Source of the DNA: Deltaproteobacteria bacterium
Lineage (GTDB): Bacteria > Myxococcota > Polyangia > Haliangiales > Haliangiaceae
NCBI GenBank assembly: GCA_018262455.1
Contig: JAGSPR010000024.1
Span: forward strand, 1 to 27,628
Length of the DNA stretch: 27,628 nucleotides
Reading direction: 5' to 3'
Shown here: one piece after another, positions 8,191 through 15,163 of the stretch
How the letters are laid out: each line of letters starts with the position of its first letter
Numbering within the stretch: the first letter of the stretch is position 1
Notes under the pieces: generated by a model
What the model was told of the DNA's origin: nothing
The model's input: the letters and a program-made list of their open reading frames with translations, nothing else
Databases searched by the model: none
Translations under genes and position numbers: made by a program

Positions 8191-9042
8191 ATGAAGCACT
8201 CGTTCGCGGTCGACCCCGACGAGGCCGGCATGCGGCTTGATCAGGTCGTGCCGCGCCACATCGAGGGGATGTCGCGCCGCAAGGCCCGGACGGTGATCGA
8301 TCTCGGCGGGGTGTTCGTCGATCGCACGCGCGTCAAGGTCGCGGGCCGCCCGGTCCGTGCGGGTCAGACCATCGAGGTCAATCTGGGCGGCGTGATGGAT
8401 CGGATCGAGCGCGACGGCGCGGAGGTGCCGCTCGCGCCGAAGATCGTGTTCACCGACGACCACATCGTCATCGCCGACAAGCCCGCCGGCCTCGTCACCG
8501 CGCCGACGCCCGAGAGTGATCGCGGCGACCTGTTCGATCAGCTGGGCCGACAGTTCGGCGAGCTCTACCTCGTCCACCGGATCGATCTGCCGACGAGCGG
8601 CCTGCTCGTGTTCGCGCGGACCCGCGCGGCGAACAAGCTGCTCGGCGATGCGTTCGTCCGTCACGATGTCGATCGCGTGTACCGCGCGGTCGCGATCGGC
8701 GAGGTGGCCGCGCAATCCATCGATCGTCCGATCGAGCGTCGCAAGGCGGTGACCCATGTCGAGCCGATCGAGCGGCTTGCCGGCGCGACGCTGCTCGCGG
8801 TCCGGCTCGAGACCGGTCGGACGCACCAGATCCGCATCCACCTCGCCGGCCTCGGGCACCCGATCGCCGGCGATCCGCAGCATGGCGGCGAGCTCAGCCG
8901 CACGTTCATTCCGAAGGCGCCGCGCCTGGCACTCCACGCCGCCGTGCTCGGCTTCACGCATCCGGCGACCGGGGAGCGCGTCCGGTTCGAGAGCGCGATG
9001 CCCGACGAGCTCGCCGCGTGGATCGCGCGTCTGAAGATCTGA
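8191..9042 (+). CDS. RluA-family 23S rRNA/tRNA pseudouridine synthase
   Basis: The enzyme converts uridine to pseudouridine in structured RNA. Residues about 10-70 form an S4 RNA-binding domain (MRLDQVVPRHIEGMSRRKAR, then VFVDRTRVKVAGRPV). The catalytic domain carries HRIDLPTSGLLVFART, whose Asp is the nucleophile of the family, and the later RTHQIRIHLAGLGHPIAGDP loop. The 283-residue length is slightly short for RluC/RluD, and the subtype (RluA, C or D) cannot be assigned. It follows the RRM gene by 46 bases on the same strand and may be co-transcribed with it, which would join two RNA-directed functions. GTG 8188 immediately precedes ATG 8191, so the start could be three bases earlier. Confidence 0.92.
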   Translation: MKHSFAVDPDEAGMRLDQVVPRHIEGMSRRKARTVIDLGGVFVDRTRVKVAGRPVRAGQTIEVNLGGVMDRIERDGAEVPLAPKIVFTDDHIVIADKPAGLVTAPTPESDRGDLFDQLGRQFGELYLVHRIDLPTSGLLVFARTRAANKLLGDAFVRHDVDRVYRAVAIGEVAAQSIDRPIERRKAVTHVEPIERLAGATLLAVRLETGRTHQIRIHLAGLGHPIAGDPQHGGELSRTFIPKAPRLALHAAVLGFTHPATGERVRFESAMPDELAAWIARLKI

Positions 9043-9061
9043 CGGCGCGCCACGAGCGCCG
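9043..9061 (+). terminator. Hairpin directly after the pseudouridine synthase stop
   Basis: CGGCGC (9043-9048) and GCGCCG (9056-9061) form a 6-bp stem with a 7-base loop immediately after TGA 9040-9042. No T-run follows, so it is at most a weak or Rho-assisted terminator. Confidence 0.35.
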
Positions 9062-9187
9062 GGCCGCGATGGTCTGTAGGGACCAGGGCCGCGAGCAGTC
9101 TATGGGGCGCAGGGCGTAGCGCGGGACGCTGGTGGAGAACGCGGACCCCGCGGCTGCCGCGCCTGCGGACGCCCCTCGCCGTGCTCG

Positions 9188-9456
9188 GACAGTCCTCGCG
9201 GGTGTGGACCGCTGCTCGCTCGAGGAACCGACGTGCCCGCTGCGGAACTGCGCGCGGCGAGGGGGTCCTCCGGCGGGCGCGCCGCGGGTGCCGAGGCGAG
9301 GGGATGCGCGCTCGTGTCCGCGTTCTCGTCTGAAGTTCCCTCTCGGCACGAGCAGACAGCGGGCGCGTAAGCGACGAACCACCGCCCCCCGAGCGAGTTC
9401 CGCAGCGGGCACGTCGGCGGTTCGCCCCGCGCCGACGGTCACCCGCGAGGACTGTC
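9188..9456. repeat. 269-bp nested inverted-repeat element
   Basis: The left arm 9188-9249 and right arm 9456-9396 are inverted copies. A perfect 17-bp outer block (9188-9204 with 9440-9456) and a perfect 21-bp inner block (9229-9249 with 9396-9416) are separated by diverged stretches of 24 and 23 bases. Inside lies a second concentric pair: GTGCCGA at 9288-9294 with TCGGCAC at 9343-9349, continued by GAGGG with CCCTC. The whole element can fold as one long interrupted hairpin. It contains no convincing gene. It could be a small non-autonomous mobile element or a structured RNA. I see no target-site duplication. Confidence 0.6.
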
Positions 9457-9585
9457 TGAGCGCGGGGGGCGCGTGGTGCGTCGCGCAGCGCCCGCGGTTG
9501 CTCGCCAGCGCCGGCCCGAGCCATTTGTTCGACGCCTCTCGAGCACCCGAGGTTTTCGGGCTCGGGCTCCGCGTCCTCCAGCCTC
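9457..9585. other. Gene-free stretch with terminator-like hairpin
   Basis: There is no supported gene here; together with 9062-9187 it flanks the inverted-repeat element. At 9541-9569 an imperfect GAGC-CCGAG/CTCGGGCTC hairpin lies 3' of the minus-strand HAD/small-protein operon and may end that transcript, although no T-run follows. In 9062-9105 two diverged direct copies of a GGGCCGCGA...TCTRTRGGG unit stand in tandem. Confidence 0.3.
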
Positions 9586-9870
9586 CTACGCGGCTTCGAA
9601 CGTCCACGCTTTGACGACGGCGGCGCGGATCGAGAGCTCGTCGAACACGCCCGTCATCGCGGGCAGCGATGCCAGCGCGTGCCACGCCTCGATCGAGGCC
9701 GCGGTGATCACGATCGAGAGGTCCCACCGCGATGCGCTCGCATCCGCGGGCAACCCGACGACGACATCGGCGCCGGCCGAGATCAGCTGGGCGCGTAGCA
9801 TCTGCGCGAGCTCGACGCGGGTGCCGACCTCCTCGTCGAGCAACTTCACGAAGCAGAACCGCTGGATCAC
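9586..9870 (-). CDS. Small 94-residue protein, possibly Dabb/ferredoxin-like barrel
   Basis: The product begins [20 protein letters not shown] and ends near [10 protein letters not shown]. Its GTG start (9870) overlaps the HAD stop codon as GTGA, typical of translational coupling, and codon use matches the neighbours, so I take it as real. The pattern of an initial beta strand, a helix, a short strand with ADVVVGLP, then [20 protein letters not shown] resembles stress-responsive dimeric alpha/beta barrel (Dabb) proteins. Similarity by eye is weak and no catalytic residue can be named. Its job is probably linked to the HAD enzyme it follows. Confidence 0.6.
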   Translation of the reverse strand: MIQRFCFVKLLDEEVGTRVELAQMLRAQLISAGADVVVGLPADASASRWDLSIVITAASIEAWHALASLPAMTGVFDELSIRAAVVKAWTFEAA

Positions 9871-10706
9871 GGCTCGATGGTATCCAGCAGGTACGTGGGC
9901 GCAACCGCCGAATCGTGCTGCCAGCGCGAGATCCCGGTCACCAGCGCGGCATCGACGCCTGCAGCCTGCGCGCCGAGGATGTCGGTCTCGAGCTGATCGC
10001 CGACCATCGCCAGCCGCGCCGGGGCCACTCCGAGCCGACGCCCCGCCTCGAGGAACAGCAGCGGCGCCGGCTTGCCGAGGTGGTCGAACACCAGGTCGTG
10101 GCCCGGGAGCCTCCGGGCGAGCGCGAGCTCGATCAGCGCGGCCATCCCGCCGGCGGTCACGCCGAGCTCGCCTGAGCCCTTGGGATAGATCAGGTCGGGG
10201 TTCGGCAGCACGAGGGCGGGGCGCCTGCCCGCCTCGACCGCGCGCACGATCGCCGACAGCGCGAGCTCGATGCCTTCGAGGAACGGCGTCCCGCTGTCGT
10301 CGCAGATCGCGACGACGTCGACCGCCATGCCGGGTGCGAGCTCGATCGGCACGCCGCCGGCTTCGCGCACGAACTGGTACGAGTCCGCGGTCCCGAGCAC
10401 GCAGGTTCGCGCCCCGACGAGGCCGCGGTCCCGGAAATAGTCAGCGAGCAGCATGCCGGAGGTCACGAACCGCGCGGCCGGGACCGCGAGCCCCGCCGAC
10501 GCGAACCTGCGCTCGAACGTCGCCGGCACCCGCGACGCATCGTTGGAGACGATCGCGAACGGCATGTCACGGCGTCCGAGCTCGGCGATCAGGGCGACCG
10601 CGCCGGGCAGCACGCTCGTGCCATCGACCAGCACGCCGAACGCGTCGAGCAGCAAGCCATCATAGGTGTCCAGCAATGCGGACATCGTGGTCGGGCGAGG
10701 GGGCAT
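9867..10706 (-). CDS. HAD-superfamily (class IIA type) hydrolase
   Basis: The 279-residue protein resembles NagD-like HAD phosphatases. Motif I is [12 protein letters not shown], motif II VSNDASR, motif III Lys in [12 protein letters not shown] and motif [20 protein letters not shown], with a large cap between II and III. In motif I the usual second Asp (DxD) is replaced by Phe, so the nucleophile is present but the general acid is missing. Some HAD-IIA subfamilies also carry an aromatic there. The substrate is unknown, probably a small sugar or nucleoside phosphate. ATG 10706 has a -10 box 8 bases upstream; an in-frame ATG at 10685 is an alternative. The stop overlaps the start of the following small gene. 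Confidence 0.85.
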   Translation of the reverse strand: MPPRPTTMSALLDTYDGLLLDAFGVLVDGTSVLPGAVALIAELGRRDMPFAIVSNDASRVPATFERRFASAGLAVPAARFVTSGMLLADYFRDRGLVGARTCVLGTADSYQFVREAGGVPIELAPGMAVDVVAICDDSGTPFLEGIELALSAIVRAVEAGRRPALVLPNPDLIYPKGSGELGVTAGGMAALIELALARRLPGHDLVFDHLGKPAPLLFLEAGRRLGVAPARLAMVGDQLETDILGAQAAGVDAALVTGISRWQHDSAVAPTYLLDTIEP

Positions 10707-10762
10707 CGGGACGCAGGATAGACGCGAAACCGATGTCGCACCCGGGTGCTATACGGCTGTCC
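10707..10762. promoter_or_regulatory. Divergent promoters of the HAD operon and thyA
   Basis: In this 56-base gap, minus-strand TATCCT (10720-10715) lies 8 bases before ATG 10706. Plus-strand TGC TATACG (10747-10755) lies 7 bases before ATG 10763. The -35 region of each promoter falls between the two -10 boxes, so both polymerases would compete for the same DNA. Both transcripts are predicted to be leaderless or nearly so. Confidence 0.5.
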
Positions 10763-11533
10763 ATGCGGCCGTACCTCGACCTGCTCCGCCAGGTGCTCGA
10801 TCAGGGGGAGCGCCGCACCGATCGCACCGGCACCGGCACGATCTCGCTGTTTGGCGCTCAGACCCGGTATGACCTCCGGCTCGGCTTTCCGCTCGTCACC
10901 ACGAAGAAGGTCCTGTTCCCGGCGGTCGTCCGCGAGCTCGTGTGGTTTCTGCGCGGCTCGACGAACATCAACGACGACCTCCACGCTCACACGCCCATCT
11001 GGGATGCCTGGGCGGACGAGCAGGGTGAGCTCGGCCCGATCTATGGCTACCAGTGGCGCAACTGGGGCGGCGACCAGATCCAGACCGCGATCGACACGAT
11101 CAAGCGAGATCCGACCTCGCGCCGGATCATCGTCAGCGCGTGGAACGTCGCCGACCTGCCGAAGATGCGGTTGCCGCCGTGCCACGCGCTGTTCCAGTTC
11201 TACGTCCAGGACAAGTCGCTCGACTGCCAGCTCTACCAGCGCTCCGCGGATCTTGCGCTCGGCGTGCCGTTCAACATCGCGAGCTACGCCCTGCTGATGT
11301 CGATCATCGCGCAGGAGTGCGGCCTCGCGCCGCGCTACTTCATCCATACCCTTGGTGACGCCCACATCTACCTCAACCACGTCGAGGGCGTGAAGACGCA
11401 GCTGGGCCGCGAGCCGATGGCCTTGCCGAAGCTCGTGCTCGCCGATCGGCCGACCCTCGAGATGCGGTTCGAGGACGTCGCGCTCGAAGGTTACCAGCAC
11501 CACCCGTTCATCAAGTTTCCCGTCGCGGTGTGA
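10763..11533 (+). CDS. thyA: Thymidylate synthase
   Basis: It methylates dUMP to dTMP using methylene-tetrahydrofolate and releases dihydrofolate. The 256-residue protein is colinear with bacterial Thy[26 protein letters not shown] with its phosphate-binding Arg, [33 protein letters not shown], the catalytic Cys140 in [12 protein letters not shown], the RRIIVSAWN loop, and [24 protein letters not shown] nucleotide contacts. The frame is open far upstream, but ATG 10763 is where homology starts and the -10 box sits 7 bases before it. It is convergent with folA, which recycles its dihydrofolate product. Confidence 0.97.
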   Translation: MRPYLDLLRQVLDQGERRTDRTGTGTISLFGAQTRYDLRLGFPLVTTKKVLFPAVVRELVWFLRGSTNINDDLHAHTPIWDAWADEQGELGPIYGYQWRNWGGDQIQTAIDTIKRDPTSRRIIVSAWNVADLPKMRLPPCHALFQFYVQDKSLDCQLYQRSADLALGVPFNIASYALLMSIIAQECGLAPRYFIHTLGDAHIYLNHVEGVKTQLGREPMALPKLVLADRPTLEMRFEDVALEGYQHHPFIKFPVAV

Positions 11534-11570
11534 CGCAAGGCGTGGCCACCCGCTAGCCCCAGGGTTCAGG

Positions 11571-12089
11571 TCAGGGCCTGCGGAGGCGCTCGATCCGGTA
11601 GCGGATCTCGTACTCCTCGGCGCGAAGCTCGCCTTCCCAGTCGGTCTTGACGAAGCCGGCGGCATCGAGGTCGGGCATCTTGACGTCGCACTCGAAGGAG
11701 CCATCGACGCGGGTCAAGTAGATGTAGCGAAGGTCGGGGTGCGCGAGCGCGTCGTTCAGCAGGCCCGCACCGCCGACGATGAAGATCGTCTCGGCATCGG
11801 GCACCGCGAGAGCCTCGTCGAGCGTACGCGCGGCGATGACGCCGGGCGGCAGGACCTGCTCGCTGCGCGACACCACCACGTTGATCCGGTTCGGGAGCGG
11901 GCGGCGATCGACCTCCTTGCTCTCCCACGTCTTGCGACCCATCACGATCGCGTTCTTGCGTCCTTCGCTCGCGGTGCTGGTGATCCGCTTGAAGTGACGC
12001 AGGTCGCCACGCAGCTTCGGCCACGGGAGGGCGTTGCCCTTGCCGATCCCCCAGTCGCGATCAGCGGCCATTACAACGTCGAAGCTCAC
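11571..12089 (-). CDS. folA: Dihydrofolate reductase
   Basis: It reduces dihydrofolate to tetrahydrofolate with NADPH, closing the cycle opened by ThyA. The 172-residue protein shows AADRDWGIGKGNALPW (substrate loop), active-site acid Asp29 in LRGDLRHFK, MGRKTWES, PLPNRINVVVSR, the NADPH loop FIVGGAGLLNDAL and LTRVDGSFECDV. It starts at GTG 12089 with an extended -10 box 6 bases upstream and no ribosome site, a strong leaderless candidate. The gene points toward thyA with 37 bases between the stops. Confidence 0.95.
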   Translation of the reverse strand: MSFDVVMAADRDWGIGKGNALPWPKLRGDLRHFKRITSTASEGRKNAIVMGRKTWESKEVDRRPLPNRINVVVSRSEQVLPPGVIAARTLDEALAVPDAETIFIVGGAGLLNDALAHPDLRYIYLTRVDGSFECDVKMPDLDAAGFVKTDWEGELRAEEYEIRYRIERLRRP

Positions 12090-12104
12090 CTGCTCACGCT
12101 AACA
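12090..12104 (-). promoter_or_regulatory. Predicted leaderless promoter of folA
   Basis: Minus-strand TGT TAGCGT (12104-12096), 6-base spacer GAGCAG, then GTG 12089. The predicted transcription start coincides with the G of the start codon. Confidence 0.55.
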
Positions 12105-12246
12105 CGACTGCTCCGCGCCGATGATCGTGGGGCAACGTGGCGGGGCCACATCCGCCGGATCGCAGCGGATCGCACCGATGACGTCGATTGGCACGCGGTC
12201 GGCTGGTTCGTCCCGGCCGAGAGTGATTCGCTACCCGGGAGGTTCC

Positions 12247-12333
12247 ATGCATCTCCTCGCGTGCTCGAGCGGCCGTCTCATCGTTGCCTGCGGTCCGAGC
12301 GTCTCGACCCGCGGGCCCGTGGGGGTGTCCTGA
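12247..12333 (+). CDS. Possible 28-residue upstream peptide coupled to the SDR gene
   Basis: ATG 12247 has a strong GGGAGG ribosome site 4 bases upstream. The frame encodes a 28-residue peptide (MHLLACSSGRLIVACG at its start) and ends in TGA 12331-12333, which overlaps the SDR start as TGATG. This is the geometry of a translationally coupled leader ORF. The peptide has two Cys and a mildly hydrophobic front but no recognised motif. The rest of the gap (12105-12246) shows nothing definite. It could equally be chance. Confidence 0.35.
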   Translation: MHLLACSSGRLIVACGPSVSTRGPVGVS

Positions 12334-13106
12334 TGGGCGCCGTCGCGGTCGTCACCGGCGCGGGGCGGGGGCTCGGGCGCAAGATCGCGGAGCGGCTCGC
12401 GCGCCGCTCCGTGCACGTGATCGCCACCGACATCGACGAGGGAGCCGCCCAGGTCACCGCGGCCATCTGTGATGGCACTGGCATGAAGCAGGATGTCCGA
12501 GATCCGGACAGTCACCGTCAGGTCGCGCGCGCGGCAGCCAGGATCGGTGACCTCGCGATCTGGATCAATAACGCCGGCGTCCTCGCGGTCGGCGACAGCC
12601 CGCAGATCTCCGATGCGGACACGCGGCGGATGATCGAGGTCAACCTGCTCGGCGTGATCTGGGGATGTCACGCCGCTCTCGCGCACATGACCTCCGGCAC
12701 GATCGTCAACATCGCCTCGATGTCGAGCCTGGCGCCGTCTCCCGGCCTCGCGGTCTACGGCGCCACCAAGCACGGCGTGCTCGGCTACTCGCTGTCGCTT
12801 GCGGGGGAGCTTGCGCGCGCGAAGCGCCCGGTCTCCGTCAGCGCGCTGTGCCCCGACGCGATCGCCGGCGACATGACGAAGGCGGTCGCGCATGACGCCG
12901 CCGCCGGCATCCTGTTCTCGTCGGGCACGCTGCTCTCGCTCGACGAGGTCGCAGAGGCCGCGGTCGGGCTCGTCGAGCACCCGCGCCTGGTCCGCACGAT
13001 GCCTGCGTATCGTGCGGCGCTGGTCCACCTGCTCCGGCCGTTTCCCAGGCTGGGACTGCCGCTGCTCGAGCAGTTCGCGAAGCTCGGTCGTCGGCGCCAG
13101 CGCTGA
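12333..13106 (+). CDS. Short-chain dehydrogenase/reductase (classical SDR)
   Basis: This 257-residue NAD(P)-dependent oxidoreductase has the cofactor motif TGAGRGLGRKIAERLARR near residue 10, the acidic position ATDIDEG that favours NAD over NADP, NNAGVLAVG, catalytic Ser in NIASMSSLAPS, and YGATKHG (catalytic Tyr and Lys). The substrate is unknown; the C-terminal part (VGLVEHPRLVRTMPAYRAALVHLLRPFPRL) resembles SDRs of the SDR-family oxidoreductase type common in actinobacteria and myxobacteria. ATG 12333 overlaps the stop of a possible leader peptide, and GGGGG lies 7 bases upstream. It is followed on the same strand by grpE after 92 bases. Confidence 0.92.
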   Translation: MGAVAVVTGAGRGLGRKIAERLARRSVHVIATDIDEGAAQVTAAICDGTGMKQDVRDPDSHRQVARAAARIGDLAIWINNAGVLAVGDSPQISDADTRRMIEVNLLGVIWGCHAALAHMTSGTIVNIASMSSLAPSPGLAVYGATKHGVLGYSLSLAGELARAKRPVSVSALCPDAIAGDMTKAVAHDAAAGILFSSGTLLSLDEVAEAAVGLVEHPRLVRTMPAYRAALVHLLRPFPRLGLPLLEQFAKLGRRRQR

Positions 13107-13186
13107 TCGGTCCCCCGCACCCGACTTCGCAGCGCGCAGAGCTGGACCTGCCCGATCGGTGGGTCGTTCCGAACGCCAATCGTGAC

Positions 13187-13198
13187 TACCTGTTCGAC
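13187..13198 (+). promoter_or_regulatory. Possible leaderless promoter of grpE
   Basis: TACCTG (13187-13192) plus the 6-base spacer TTCGAC precedes ATG 13199. The hexamer lacks the final T, but the spacing matches other genes in the window. No heat-shock (CIRCE or sigma-32) element is visible. Confidence 0.35.
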
Positions 13199-13645
13199 AT
13201 GTATGGAGCCCAGACACCCGAGCCCGACCGCGCCTCGCTCGCGGCAGCGCTGCGCGAGCTCGAGGCCGCCAAGGCACGCGTCGAGCGCAGCGCTCGGCTG
13301 GTCGCGGACGACATGCGCAAGCAGTTGATCGAGAAGCTGTTGCCGGTGTTCGACAACCTCGATCGGTCGATCGCCGCGGCAGAGGCCTCCGGGGAGGCGC
13401 CGGCGATCGTCGAGGGCACCCGGCTCGTGCGTGGACAGCTCGAGGAGGTGCTCCGCGGTTACGGGGTCGAGCGCCTCGACGCGCAGGACCAGGGCTTCGA
13501 TCCGGCGATCCACGACGCGGTCGCGACGGTCCCGGTCCCGTCGATGGACCTCCACGAGACCGTGCTCGAACAGGTCGCGCCCGGCTACCGCTTCGGCGAT
13601 GCGCTGTTGCGCCCGGCCAAGGTCATCGTCGGGCTGCGGCGCTAG
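13199..13645 (+). CDS. grpE: GrpE-type nucleotide exchange factor
   Basis: GrpE releases ADP from the DnaK (Hsp70) chaperone. The 148-residue product has the family's central dimer helix and head: RKQLIEKLLPVFDNLDRSIAAAE, VEGTRLVRGQLEEVLRGYGVERLD, then QGFDPAIHDAVATVP and QVAPGYRFGDALLRPAKVIVG. It is shorter than the usual 180-200 residues, lacking most of the N-terminal coiled coil. No dnaK or dnaJ is adjacent, so it may be a second GrpE paralogue. The frame stays open upstream to about 13106 without a standard start codon (that stretch includes DRWVVPNANRDYLFD), so a CTG start cannot be excluded. It is convergent with the UbiB-type kinase, with 13 bases between the stops. Confidence 0.88.
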   Translation: MYGAQTPEPDRASLAAALRELEAAKARVERSARLVADDMRKQLIEKLLPVFDNLDRSIAAAEASGEAPAIVEGTRLVRGQLEEVLRGYGVERLDAQDQGFDPAIHDAVATVPVPSMDLHETVLEQVAPGYRFGDALLRPAKVIVGLRR

Positions 13646-13658
13646 CAGCAGCGCGACC

Positions 13659-15116
13659 TCAGTTCAGCAGCGCTTCCTGGTCGTCGGTCGTCGCGGGCTT
13701 GAGCTCCGGCTGGGGCTCGGGCTTGGCCTCCGGCTTGTCGAGATCCATCTTCGGGAGGGAGCCCGACTTCGCCGCCTCGTTGAGGCGCTTCGCGTTGTTG
13801 TCCATGATGAACTTCGTGATGTACGGGAAGCCGACCTGGATCCCGTTGAGCTTGGGTGCCAGCGTGGCCGACAACCCGAACATGATCACCGCGGCGCGCT
13901 CGACGTAGAACCATCCCTCGGGATAGGCGATCGACTTCATCAGCTCGCGCAGCTCTTCCTTCTTCATGTCCGGATCGGCGAGCTGCGACGCAACTCCCGG
14001 ATCGAGCTTGCCGAAGTCGGTGATGTTGAGGTTGAGCAGCTTCTCGAAGTACTTGCGCACGGTGCGCTCGAGCAGCTCGCGATCGCCGGTGGCCGCCATG
14101 AAGCCCATCGTGTCGATGCCCTGGACGACGAGGTCGTCCTTGCGCGTCATCAGGCCCGAGAGGATGTCGAACATCCCGTCCGCGAGGTTGTCGGTGAGCT
14201 GGGTCGCCGAGCCGAGATCGAGCACGACGATGCGGACCTGGCCCTCGGGCCCCCGCTGTACGAAGAAGTTCCCCGGATGCGGATCGGCGTGGAAGAACCG
14301 GTCGATGAAGACCTGCTTGTAGAACACCTTGGTCAGCTTGGTCGCGACGTCATAGGGATCGAGCTTGAGCGTCGCGAGGGCGTCCTTCTTCGTGATCTTG
14401 CAGCCGTCCATGAACGTCATGGTCATGACGGTCGGGCTCGACCATTCGGGATACACCTTCGGGAACAGCACGTCGGGGTCGCTCGCGAAGTTGGCCGACA
14501 TCCGCGTGATGCAGCGGGCCTCGTTGGCGAGGTCGGTCTCTCTCGCGAGCATGTCGGCGAGCTGCTCATGGACGCGCGAGATCTGCTGGATCGGGACGAA
14601 GTTCTTGTAGACGCGGAGCGCCCAGCCGAGCACCCGGAGGTCGACCTTGATGATCGTCGCGACGTTCGGATAGAGGATCTTGACGGCGAGGCGATCGCCG
14701 GCGGCGTTCGTCGCTTCGTGCACCTGCCCGAGCGAGGCGGCGGCGATCGGCTCCTCGTTGAACGTCGTGAACACCTCGTGCGGCGGCTTGCCGAACGAAT
14801 CGACGAACGTGCCGCGGATCTTGCGGTAGCTCTGCGGCGGGACATCGTCCTGCATCGGCTCGAGCTCCTCGGTGTACTCGCGCGGCAGGAACGTGCCCAT
14901 CACCGAGAGAATCTGACCGAGCTTGATGTAGACGCCGCGCAGGTTGACGAAGCCCGAGAACATGCGTCGTGCGTTACGGCGATGGATCTGCTTCCAGCGC
15001 GTGCGCGTGTCGTAGCGCGATTTCCACAGACGAGCCCACGACACCTGCCACAGATAACTGAGGAAGATGACAGCGAACACGCGTGTCGCGCGTATGAGTC
15101 GAATAGCTGCCCACAT
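13659..15116 (-). CDS. ABC1/AarF/UbiB-family atypical protein kinase-like ATPase
   Basis: The family comprises atypical kinases that support ubiquinone or other prenyl-lipid metabolism at membranes. The 485-residue protein shows the signature KLGQ at 65-68 (GVYIKLGQIL), the Ala-rich loop AAASLGQVHEA at 125-135 replacing the normal P-loop, the ATP-binding Lys in LAVKILYPN, the catalytic HADPHPGNFFV and the metal-binding VVLDLGSAT (DFG equivalent). The hydrophobic N-terminus (ATRVFAVIFLSYLW) may be a membrane anchor. The C-terminus is a Pro/Glu/Lys-rich tail (KPEAKPEPQPELKP). It starts at ATG 15116. It is divergent from hemF and shares its promoter region. The specific substrate pathway is unknown. 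Confidence 0.9.
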   Translation of the reverse strand: MWAAIRLIRATRVFAVIFLSYLWQVSWARLWKSRYDTRTRWKQIHRRNARRMFSGFVNLRGVYIKLGQILSVMGTFLPREYTEELEPMQDDVPPQSYRKIRGTFVDSFGKPPHEVFTTFNEEPIAAASLGQVHEATNAAGDRLAVKILYPNVATIIKVDLRVLGWALRVYKNFVPIQQISRVHEQLADMLARETDLANEARCITRMSANFASDPDVLFPKVYPEWSSPTVMTMTFMDGCKITKKDALATLKLDPYDVATKLTKVFYKQVFIDRFFHADPHPGNFFVQRGPEGQVRIVVLDLGSATQLTDNLADGMFDILSGLMTRKDDLVVQGIDTMGFMAATGDRELLERTVRKYFEKLLNLNITDFGKLDPGVASQLADPDMKKEELRELMKSIAYPEGWFYVERAAVIMFGLSATLAPKLNGIQVGFPYITKFIMDNNAKRLNEAAKSGSLPKMDLDKPEAKPEPQPELKPATTDDQEALLN

Positions 15117-15147
15117 CCGTCCAAGCTCGTCGAGGCGTCGTCACTCG

Positions 15148-15163
15148 ATGGTAGCATGCACGC
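15148..15163. promoter_or_regulatory. Shared symmetric -10 box of hemF and the UbiB-type gene
   Basis: ATGGTAGCAT (15148-15157) reads as an extended -10 box on both strands: TGG TAGCAT (15149-15157) toward hemF and TGC TACCAT (15156-15148) toward the kinase gene. For hemF, 6 bases (GCACGC) separate it from GTG 15164, so that mRNA should be leaderless. For the kinase gene it gives a leader of about 25 bases containing GGA shortly before ATG 15116. Confidence 0.5.

Noticed and set aside
9132..9614. A plus-strand frame with [13 protein letters not shown] that looks like a Cys-containing secreted motif, and a TREDC match on the minus strand at the left arm
   Set aside because: The TREDC similarity comes from the inverted 17-bp block, and the frames of the two blocks do not agree between arms, so a conserved protein is not supported.
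9473..10762. Upstream in-frame extension of thyA by 430 codons
   Set aside because: It is antisense to the HAD and small-protein genes; ThyA homology starts exactly at ATG 10763 and a promoter lies just before it.
12121..12246. The longer 70-codon version of the leader ORF from ATG 12121
   Set aside because: There is no ribosome site at 12121; only the internal ATG 12247 has one.
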